The notes beneath the pieces are model-generated. The model did not search any database. It was not told where the DNA came from and saw nothing but the letters and a program-made list of their open reading frames with translations. Source: Anaerolineae bacterium (lineage in GTDB: Bacteria; Chloroflexota; Anaerolineae; B4-G1). Taken from it: a stretch of 11,742 bases of DNA. Position numbers and translations under genes: made by a program. The DNA lies in assembly GCA_030620125.1 (NCBI GenBank), contig JAUXFI010000044.1, positions 1-11,742 of the forward strand, read 5' to 3'. Within the stretch, counting starts at the first letter, position 1, and the number at the start of each line of letters is the position of its first letter. Below are positions 6,716-11,742 of the stretch, one piece after another.

Positions 6716-6925
6716 CTACAAACCGCGCAGGAGCGAGCCGAGGATGAGCAATCCGCCAGCGAAGGCCAGCGCGGCGATGGCATAGTGCTCTGGGATGGGG
6801 AAGAAGTCAAGTGCGCCGAAGAGGCCGATGACGTAGAGGATGGAGGCGATGACCAGGGTGCCCTTGCGCGGAGCGCGAGTCGAGAGCGTTCGCCGGCTAG
6901 GCCGGCGGGAGGATCGTCGTGTCAT
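6716..6925 (-). CDS. Small membrane protein, 69 aa, unrecognised
   Basis: The predicted product has an Arg/Ser/Thr-rich N-terminus (residues 1-22, ten of them Arg) and then two hydrophobic helices, about 24-41 and 47-66, separated by FFPIPEH. The positive N-terminus suggests it stays in the cytosol. The ATG lies four bases after the DUF456 stop, with AAGGGG in the end of that gene as its ribosome site, so the two are likely translationally coupled. The Arg-rich stretch is partly encoded by a hairpin sequence (6891-6907), which may be an inserted repeat; the original protein may have started nearer GTLVIASILYV. I do not recognise a family. Confidence 0.6.
   Translation of the reverse strand: MTRRSSRRPSRRTLSTRAPRKGTLVIASILYVIGLFGALDFFPIPEHYAIAALAFAGGLLILGSLLRGL
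6891..6907. repeat. GC inverted repeat (7-bp arms, TAG loop)
   Basis: CGCCGGC (6891-6897) and GCCGGCG (6901-6907) form a perfect stem around TAG. It lies in the coding sequence for the Arg-rich N-terminus of the 69-aa membrane protein and shares the GCCGGCGGG core with the palindrome at 4272-4293, which hints at a common dispersed repeat family. That relation is inference from two copies. Confidence 0.45.
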
Positions 6926-6929
6926 TGGT

Positions 6930-7430
6930 CTACCCCTTCAGCGTCTGCCAGACAAAGATAAGGATCATCAGAATAGCAATGAGGAATTGCACGCCGCCGG
7001 AGAGAAGGCAGCCGGCTATCCACCCGCCGCCGATTTTGAGCGCCTTGGTCCAATCTTCGTGCCGGTGGTACTCGGCTATGAGGATGCCGGCGAGGGCGCC
7101 GACAATAGCGCCGGGTATCGCGCCGACCCCCAGGAAGACCAGGCCAAAGAGGGCCCCGATCGCTCCCAGCAATAGCCCGACCAGCAGCGATAAGGGGGAT
7201 GCCCCGCCAGCTTTGGCTCCCGCCTGGGTCATCCACAAATCGGCGGTGAGGCCAATCGCGCCCAGGATGGTGAGGATGGTGAAGGTGATGGGGTCAATGG
7301 TGGCGAACCGCTCGGTGATGGCGTAAATCAGCACTACGATCCAGATGAAGCCAACGCCGGGGACAACCGGCAGTATGACACCTATCAACCCGATAGCCAT
7401 CGCCGCCAGCGCAAGCCAGAATGTCCACAT
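6930..7430 (-). CDS. DUF456 family membrane protein
   Basis: The product (166 residues from the ATG at 7430) is almost wholly hydrophobic with Gly-rich helices. It carries the DUF456 pattern: an opening helix ending in GLIGVILPVVPGVGFIW, a loop with TILTILGAIGLTADLW, a long Gly-zipper segment (LLLGAIGALFGLVFLGVGAIPGAIVGALAG) and a final helix pair. The family has no settled function. The ATG at 7430 starts right at the first helix; a second in-frame ATG at 7442 overlaps the CCA end of the adjacent tRNA, and an in-frame ATG at 7475 lies inside the tRNA and is rejected. No Shine-Dalgarno is seen before either credible start. It is the first protein gene after the tRNA promoter and overlaps or nearly touches the next small gene. 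Confidence 0.85.
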   Translation of the reverse strand: MWTFWLALAAMAIGLIGVILPVVPGVGFIWIVVLIYAITERFATIDPITFTILTILGAIGLTADLWMTQAGAKAGGASPLSLLVGLLLGAIGALFGLVFLGVGAIPGAIVGALAGILIAEYHRHEDWTKALKIGGGWIAGCLLSGGVQFLIAILMILIFVWQTLKG

Positions 7431-7441
7431 TGGGAGCACCA

Positions 7442-7518
7442 TGGTGGGCCGTGCAGGATTCGAACCTGCGGCCAAAGGCTTAAAAGGCCCCTGCTCTGCC
7501 AGGCTGAGCTAACGGCCC
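7442..7518 (-). tRNA. tRNA-Lys (anticodon UUU), CCA encoded
   Basis: Read on the minus strand from 7518, the 77-nt sequence folds as a cloverleaf: acceptor GGGCCGT/ACGGCCC (7 bp), TA, D-stem GCTC/GAGC, anticodon stem GGGGC/GCCTT (with two G-U pairs), loop CTTTTAA with anticodon TTT, variable TGGCC, T-stem GCAGG/CCTGC and T-loop TTCGAAT. The discriminator base is A (7445) and CCA is encoded at 7444-7442. The anticodon decodes AAA/AAG lysine. The CCA terminal A coincides with the A of an ATG of the DUF456 frame, so tRNA and mRNA are probably cut from one transcript. Confidence 0.97.
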
Positions 7519-7527
7519 ACGGCGGAG

Positions 7528-7556
7528 AGTATAACACGCGAATGGGGGGTTGTCAA
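7528..7556 (-). promoter_or_regulatory. Near-consensus sigma-70 promoter of the tRNA-Lys operon
   Basis: On the minus strand: TTGACA (7556-7551), a 17-base spacer and TATACT (7533-7528). TG one base before the -10 adds an extended -10. Transcription should start about 7520-7522, only a few bases ahead of the mature tRNA 5' end at 7518. It is the only strong promoter I find for the minus-strand genes from the tRNA down to the small membrane gene at 3033. Bases 7534-7645 beyond it hold no gene. Confidence 0.9.
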
Positions 7557-7645
7557 CCAAAGGTGCTCGGTCGGGAGACCTTTGCCCATCAGGAGAGGAA
7601 ATTCTGCTCTGACGGTAGCGCGCACGGTCGCATCCACAATCTGTG

Positions 7646-8452
7646 CTACTTTAGCCAGGCTGGTTTATCTCCGCGCGAGGCGCCGCAAGAGGGACAATCT
7701 GCTCGCGTTTCTTCGTCGTCTCTGTATGCCCGGCCGCATGATTCACAATGTGTCCACGCCCGCTCGGTCGCTTCCCGCTTCCGCTGCAACTCTTGTTCCT
7801 TGCGCTGTTCGTCGAGATAGGCTTGCTCAGCCGCCTCACCCACGCGGTCAATCACTTCCCAGACACGTTTTGGCAATTCCAGGTCCTGAATGTCCTCGAC
7901 CAGGTCCTCAACTCTCTCCATCAGGTGGCCAGCCGTGTCGAGCAGGCCACCGACGCCCGATCGCCCTCTCCTGGAGAGCATCTCCTTACCCTGATCCAGG
8001 ATGGTGCTGCCCACGGAACTTAGCGTGCTTCTTACAGCGCCCCGGCTGAGGTCACTGACAGCTACCGTCAACTTGTCCGCTGTTTCGATCAGGGTCGCGC
8101 TCAGTGCTGGAGAGAACTGCTGAGGGGTGCTTTCCTGGCTTTGCAGGATGGTGACCACGACCGAAGCGCCGCTCTTGTCAATCTGAACGCGGGTGTCGTT
8201 GTCCGGGATCTCTGACCGCAATGCACTGACGATAACTGCCGCTTTGACACCCTCGAAAGTCACTGGATTGGGATGGGCAGCGACTGCTCCAGCGACCACG
8301 CCGGCGCCAAGCCCCAACCCGGCGAGAATTTCTCCGCCAGCGTCGGTTTTGCTCGCGGTAGAAATGGGTTGTGGCTCAAGAGAGAACCCTTTATCCAGCC
8401 GCGCTCGCTCTTCTGCCAGCCATTCTTCAAAGCTCTGTTCTTTATCCGTCAT
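7646..8452 (-). CDS. Unrecognised protein with C-terminal zinc ribbon
   Basis: I do not recognise the 268-residue product. In order it has: an acidic N-terminus (EQSFEEWLAEERARLDKGF); a Gly/Ala-rich hydrophobic stretch at 41-59 (could be one membrane segment or a glycine zipper); a region at about 65-150 with predicted strands and helices (VKAAVIVSALRSEIP, ASVVVTILQSQ); an amphipathic helical part; a charged coiled-coil-like helix at about 200-233 rich in E, Q, K and R; and a zinc ribbon with C236, C239, C253 and C256 (CESC then CPSC). AAAGGTG upstream of the ATG is a fair ribosome site. It has its own promoter (8492-8520), divergent from comEC. A scaffold or regulatory role is possible but only a guess. 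Confidence 0.75.
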   Translation of the reverse strand: MTDKEQSFEEWLAEERARLDKGFSLEPQPISTASKTDAGGEILAGLGLGAGVVAGAVAAHPNPVTFEGVKAAVIVSALRSEIPDNDTRVQIDKSGASVVVTILQSQESTPQQFSPALSATLIETADKLTVAVSDLSRGAVRSTLSSVGSTILDQGKEMLSRRGRSGVGGLLDTAGHLMERVEDLVEDIQDLELPKRVWEVIDRVGEAAEQAYLDEQRKEQELQRKREATERAWTHCESCGRAYRDDEETRADCPSCGASRGDKPAWLK

Positions 8453-8491
8453 TTTCTCGCACCTTTCTTGTGGGTTCAGAAAGCTACGACC

Positions 8492-8520
8492 ATTCTAGCA
8501 CATGTTCGAGTTTACTTCAA
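8492..8520 (-). promoter_or_regulatory. Promoter of the zinc-ribbon protein gene
   Basis: On the minus strand: TTGAAG (8520-8515), a 17-base spacer and TAGAAT (8497-8492). Transcription would start near 8485, leaving a leader of about 33 nt that includes AAAGGTG before the ATG at 8452. Confidence 0.7.
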
Positions 8521-8533
8521 ACGCCGATCTTTT

Positions 8534-8559
8534 CGAAAGCTTCCGTTGCCGAGCTTTCG
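8534..8559. promoter_or_regulatory. Inverted repeat between divergent promoters
   Basis: CGAAAGCT (8534-8541) and AGCTTTCG (8552-8559) are perfect 8-bp arms around a 10-base loop. The site lies between the two divergent promoters: about 14 bases upstream of the -35 of the zinc-ribbon gene and 19 bases upstream of the -35 of comEC. It is suited to be an operator for both, or a stem that separates the two transcripts. There is no T-tract of note. Confidence 0.5.
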
Positions 8560-8578
8560 GGAAGTGGATGGTCAGTGA

Positions 8579-8607
8579 TTGACCTCTGCGCAGAGTCGCA
8601 TTATACT
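8579..8607 (+). promoter_or_regulatory. comEC promoter with a 12-bp palindrome in its spacer
   Basis: TTGACC (8579-8584), a 17-base spacer and TATACT (8602-8607) make a good sigma-70 promoter. Transcription should begin near 8614, giving a leader of about 41 nt. The perfect palindrome CTCTGCGCAGAG (8584-8595) starts at the last base of the -35 box and fills most of the spacer, so a bound dimeric regulator would block RNA polymerase. Confidence 0.75.
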
Positions 8608-8654
8608 CAAGCCGCGTCAGATAAACAAGAATGCTTCGCTCGTAGGATGGATTT

Positions 8655-11012
8655 ATGATCATCGTTTACCTTGCTATCGTCTGGCACGCAGGCATTGCGC
8701 TTGCGAAGGTGATCAACCTGCCCTGGCAGGTGCTGCTCGTGCTTGGCCTGGCGGCGTTCCTCGGCTTGCTGCTGTGGCGAGATGATCACCGTGTCCGGTT
8801 GGGTGCGCTGTGTGCATTGATGCTGGCTCTGGGTGCGGGTCGCTTTCTGCTCGCCGTCCCCCACTTTGACGAAACATCCCTGGCGACCTACAACGACATC
8901 GGCTGGGTGGCGTTGGAGGGCATCGTGGTGGGAGAACCGGACGAGCGTGAGTATTACACGAATCTGCGCCTGCGGGCCGAGCGGTTGACGCTGCCCGATG
9001 GCACAGAACTGCAAGTCGAGGGGTTGGTGTTGGTCAAGGCTGATCGTCATCCCCAGCGGGACTATGGCGACCGCGTGCAGGTCAAGGGATTGCTGGAGAC
9101 ACCGCCTGTATTCGAAGAATTCTCCTATCAAGAGTACCTGGCCCGCCAAAATATCCACTCCCTGATCAGTCGCGCCGAGGTCACGCTGCTGGCCGAAAAC
9201 CAGGCCAACCCTTTCCTGTACCACCTCTTTACCTTCAAGCGGTGCGCCCAGTCCACCATCGCCAGCATTCTCCCGGAGCCGCAGGCGGCCCTGTTGACTG
9301 GCATCCTGTTGGGCGTGGAGACTGGCATCCCGGTCGACCTGATGGATGACTTTTCCGCCACCGGCACGACCCACATCATCGCCATCTCTGGGTTCAATAT
9401 CACGATCATTGCCGGCATCTTTGCCGCTCTGTCCCAGCAGTTGTTTGGCAAGCGGAGGGCGGTCTGGATAGCCATCGCGGGCGTGGCAGTCTATACGATA
9501 TTTGTTGGGGCATCGGCGGCGGTGGTGCGGGCGGCTGCTATGGGCATCATTTACCTTTGGGCTTGTTATCTGGGCCGCGCCACCTATGCTCTCGCCTCTC
9601 TCGCCGCGGCAGCCTTTTTGATGACGCTGTTGGATCCCAACGTGCTGTGGGACGTGGGTTTCCAACTCAGTTTCGTCGCCACGTTGGGATTGGTATTCTA
9701 CACCGACCTGTTGGAACGGACATTCGAGCGGGCGTTGGCGCGGTTCACTTCCGCCGCACGCGCTCAAAAGGTCGTCGGACTGATCAACGAGGCGCTCATT
9801 GTAACGTTGGCGGCGCAGATCACCACGATTCCCATCATTCTGTACTACTTTGGCCGTCTTTCCCTCGTCACGCTGCTTACAAACTTTTTGATTCTGCCTG
9901 TCCAGTCGTGGGTGATGATCTGGGGAGGCATCGCCACGTTGCTGGGCCTGGTTGTCCGTCCGCTGGGGCAAGTGGTCGGATGGGTGGCCTGGGTGTTTCT
10001 CACCTATACCATCGAGATGGTGCGGCTTACGGCGCGGGTTCCGTTCGCCTCGGTGCCGGTCAAGATGGAAAGCTGGATGGTGTGGGGGTACTATGCGTTC
10101 CTGGTTGGCCTGACCTGGTGGCTGGCGCAGAGCCGGGAGCGGCGCAGTGAGTTGTGGTCCAAGTTCAACTCCCGCATAGAGGCAAAAGTGCTCGTCGGCG
10201 CGGCCGTCATTCTGCTGGTGCTGGCCTTCTCCGTCTGGCGCAGCTTGCCCGACGGACGCCTGCACGTCGTGTTCCTCGACGTGGGGCAGGGGGATGCTAT
10301 CTTTATCCAGACCCCGTCTGGCAAGCAGGTGCTGGTGGACGGCGGGCCCAGTGAGACGGCGGTGCTTTCACAGTTGGGTCGCCAGATGCCCTTCTGGGAC
10401 CGCACGCTCGACGTGGTAGTGCTCACGCACCCGGACTCCGACCACGTCACCGGGCTGGTGCCGGTGCTGGAGCGGTATCAGGTGGACACGGTGATCTTCC
10501 GCGACCAGGAGCACGCATCTGACGTCTACGAGTACTGGCTGCAGTTGCTAGGGGCGGAGGGAGCGACGGTCTACCAGGGCGAGGCGGGGCTGCATCTGAG
10601 ACTCGACGAGGGCCTGGAGATGGTCGTGCTGCATCCAGGGGCGGAACTGCTGGAGGATGCCAACAACAACTCGGTCGTGACGCGGCTGATCTATGGACAG
10701 GTAACGGTGCTACTGCCGGGGGACATCGAGGCGCAGGTAGAGCAGCAGTTGGTGGCCGAGGGGGCAACGCTTGTGAGCACGGTGTTGAAGGCAGCGCACC
10801 ACGGGAGTTGCAGTTCGACGACGGAAGAGTTCTTGCAGGCGGTGGACCCGGAGGTGGTGGTCATCAGCGTGGGGGCCGAGAATCGCTTCGGCCACCCCTG
10901 CGCCGAGGTGCTGGAGCGGCTGGATGGCTTCCCGGCCTACCGCACCGACGAGCAGGGTGCAATTGAGGTCATCACCGACGGGATTCAGGTGTGGGTGGAG
11001 ACGGAACGCTGA
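8655..11012 (+). CDS. comEC: ComEC/Rec2 family DNA uptake channel protein
   Basis: ComEC forms the inner-membrane channel through which single-stranded DNA enters during natural transformation. The 785-residue product has all three parts. N-terminal helices (about 1-75) are followed by an OB-like DUF4131 domain at about 75-175. The Competence domain spans about 190-480, with many helices and the hallmark ISGFNITIIAG from 244. After a linker comes a C-terminal metallo-beta-lactamase domain at about 535-780 with DVGQGD (542-547), THPDSDH (591-597), LLPGDIEAQV and HHGS (715-718); these metal-site motifs look intact, fitting the proposed nuclease role that degrades the non-transported strand. AGGATGG precedes the ATG at suitable distance. 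It is transcribed alone from the promoter at 8579-8607; no other com gene is in the window. Confidence 0.95.
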   Translation: MIIVYLAIVWHAGIALAKVINLPWQVLLVLGLAAFLGLLLWRDDHRVRLGALCALMLALGAGRFLLAVPHFDETSLATYNDIGWVALEGIVVGEPDEREYYTNLRLRAERLTLPDGTELQVEGLVLVKADRHPQRDYGDRVQVKGLLETPPVFEEFSYQEYLARQNIHSLISRAEVTLLAENQANPFLYHLFTFKRCAQSTIASILPEPQAALLTGILLGVETGIPVDLMDDFSATGTTHIIAISGFNITIIAGIFAALSQQLFGKRRAVWIAIAGVAVYTIFVGASAAVVRAAAMGIIYLWACYLGRATYALASLAAAAFLMTLLDPNVLWDVGFQLSFVATLGLVFYTDLLERTFERALARFTSAARAQKVVGLINEALIVTLAAQITTIPIILYYFGRLSLVTLLTNFLILPVQSWVMIWGGIATLLGLVVRPLGQVVGWVAWVFLTYTIEMVRLTARVPFASVPVKMESWMVWGYYAFLVGLTWWLAQSRERRSELWSKFNSRIEAKVLVGAAVILLVLAFSVWRSLPDGRLHVVFLDVGQGDAIFIQTPSGKQVLVDGGPSETAVLSQLGRQMPFWDRTLDVVVLTHPDSDHVTGLVPVLERYQVDTVIFRDQEHASDVYEYWLQLLGAEGATVYQGEAGLHLRLDEGLEMVVLHPGAELLEDANNNSVVTRLIYGQVTVLLPGDIEAQVEQQLVAEGATLVSTVLKAAHHGSCSSTTEEFLQAVDPEVVVISVGAENRFGHPCAEVLERLDGFPAYRTDEQGAIEVITDGIQVWVETER

Positions 11013-11051
11013 GCGAGCCGACGGTGCTATCTCTTTAGTCTCTACGGCGGA

Positions 11052-11237
11052 TCAGATGATCCGGTAAGCTTGCGGGGCGTAGGCCGGGAGGCGCTTCGCG
11101 GCAAAGATGGGCTTGAGCCGCGCGAAGCGCTGCAGTCCCCCCACCAGCGGGACGCTGGGCCAGTTGTCGCCGATGAGTGGGCGGGCGTAAGATACAAAGT
11201 CGTCGGTAATGTACCAATCTACCGTTCTGCCAACCAC
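11052..11237 (-). pseudogene. Orphan C-terminal tail of a phosphofructokinase (PfkA/PFP family)
   Basis: In a frame different from the hydrolase, about 58 codons read DDFVSYARPLIG, then VPLVGGLQRFARLKPIF, then KRLPAYAPQAYR and a stop at 11052. From memory this matches the end of the longer PPi- or ATP-dependent 6-phosphofructokinases, where Methylococcus Pfp has the pattern 'YLRPLIEG... GGLPDYVTL...KKL'. The rest of such a gene (about 350 residues) is absent: the sequence just upstream belongs to the hydrolase. A GTG at 11237 could start a 61-residue peptide, but a remnant left by recombination is more likely. The overlap with the last bases of the hydrolase (11219-11237) marks the approximate breakpoint. 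Confidence 0.5.
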
Positions 11238-11742
11238 CGGCGAAACCAGCCAATAGCCAGTTGATTGTCGAAATAATGCCCCATCTCCTCCGGCTCGATC
11301 AGCCTGGCGCGCCGGGTGGCACCCAGGAGCCGGTACGTCTGCTGCAAGATGGCAAAGCTCTCCCGCGCCGCGTGACTGGTAGCCGGGTCGCGCCGGCCGC
11401 TGACGAACATCACCGGGCGGGGGGCGATGAGAGCGGCCACGTCTCCCATCTCGGCGTAGCGCAGGATGCCGGGGATATCGTTGCAGGGGCAATGATCTTC
11501 GTCCAGGCAGGTGACGACGTACTTGCCCAGGTAACTGTTGACCAGCGCCACTCTCACCCGGTCGTCCAACGCTGATGTGTACATCGTCAGTGCGCCGCCA
11601 GCGCCGATGCCGGTCGCGCCGATGCGGGCTGGGTCCACCTCCGGGCGGGTGAGGAGGTAGTCTATGGCGCGCATCCCGTCCTGGACGAGCAGGCCGTACC
11701 AGGTACGGCCCACCAGCCGGGCGGCGGCGTCAATCTGCAAGT
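11219..11742 (-). CDS. Alpha/beta hydrolase (acetyl-xylan esterase-like), 5' truncated by window
   Basis: The frame is open at the right edge, so only the last 174 or so residues are seen. It resembles the Abhydrolase_7 / acetyl-xylan esterase-like group: LVGRTWYGLLVQDGMRAIDYLLTRPEVDPARIG, a nucleophile-elbow segment, LNSYLGKYV-type strand, HCPCNDIPGILRYAEMGDVAALIAPRP and SGRRDP, the last giving the likely catalytic Asp, then EEMGHYFD with the likely catalytic His. The elbow, however, reads GIGAGG where relatives have GxSxG, so the usual serine is Gly. That would leave a non-hydrolytic protein unless another residue serves. The natural end (WFRRWLAER) is complete at 11219. Substrate unknown. 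Its downstream neighbour is the phosphofructokinase-like remnant. Confidence 0.75.
   Translation of the reverse strand, partial: LQIDAAARLVGRTWYGLLVQDGMRAIDYLLTRPEVDPARIGATGIGAGGALTMYTSALDDRVRVALVNSYLGKYVVTCLDEDHCPCNDIPGILRYAEMGDVAALIAPRPVMFVSGRRDPATSHAARESFAILQQTYRLLGATRRARLIEPEEMGHYFDNQLAIGWFRRWLAER

Noticed and set aside
6095..6961. 288-codon plus-strand open frame opposite xseA
   Set aside because: Antisense to the well-supported xseA and the 69-aa gene; no recognisable motif.
7443..7475. Upstream ATG for the DUF456 gene
   Set aside because: It lies inside the tRNA-Lys gene; the hydrophobic family start begins at 7430 or at most 7442.
8607..10265. Long 552-codon open frame on the minus strand across comEC
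   Set aside because: Antisense to a clear comEC; the product is rich in Gln, Arg and His, has no domains and no ribosome site, and is typical of the shadow of GC-rich membrane-protein codons.
11048..11063. Terminator for comEC or for the hydrolase (GGATCA/TGATCC inverted repeat)
   Set aside because: The loop is only two bases and no T-run follows on either strand; it may be chance around the TGA stop of the phosphofructokinase-like tail.
11052..11492. Whole 146-codon minus-strand open frame as one gene
   Set aside because: Only its last 60 or so codons look like protein; the rest is the out-of-frame shadow of the hydrolase.

Overview
The window is a GC-rich bacterial chromosome segment, dense in genes. 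It carries a lipid II flippase gene (peptidoglycan-making cell), a natural-transformation channel gene (comEC), both exonuclease VII subunits and a tRNA-Lys with an encoded CCA end. The G-rich dispersed repeats, the secreted lamin-tail-domain (LTD) protein, the small membrane proteins and the phosphofructokinase-type tail make me favour Chloroflexota (Anaerolineae-like). That assignment is inference only; no rRNA or lineage marker is present.

Layout. 1-1259 (+): 3' part of a gene for a protein with two LTD modules, with a 4 x 36 bp in-frame repeat array inside. 1260-1610: a gene-free stretch with an imperfect inverted-repeat element, a weak terminator-like hairpin and an extended -10 promoter. 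1611-3161 (+): murJ. 3033-7518 (-): a long co-oriented cluster, read from right to left as tRNA-Lys(UUU), DUF456 membrane protein, 69-aa membrane protein, xseA, a P-loop kinase-like protein, a duplicated membrane/PH-like protein, xseB and a small two-helix membrane protein. The last gene runs antisense into the 3' end of murJ. A near-consensus promoter stands just upstream of the tRNA. 7646-8452 (-): an unrecognised protein ending in a zinc ribbon. 8453-8654: a divergent control region with two good promoters, a hairpin between them and a perfect 12-bp palindrome inside the comEC promoter. 8655-11012 (+): comEC. 11052-11742 (-): the 3' part of an alpha/beta hydrolase gene that lacks the expected nucleophile serine, followed by what looks like the orphan C-terminal tail of a phosphofructokinase gene.

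How the genes fit together. XseA and XseB form exonuclease VII but are separated here by two unrelated genes in the same apparent operon. ComEC (DNA uptake) and exonuclease VII (single-strand DNA trimming) both act on DNA, but nothing in the sequence links their control. I found no CRISPR array, integrase, transposase or clear defence system. The most unusual items are the repeat invasion of the LTD gene, the palindromes inside other genes, the tRNA whose CCA end touches the next reading frame, the serine-less hydrolase with its phosphofructokinase remnant, and the palindrome in the comEC promoter.
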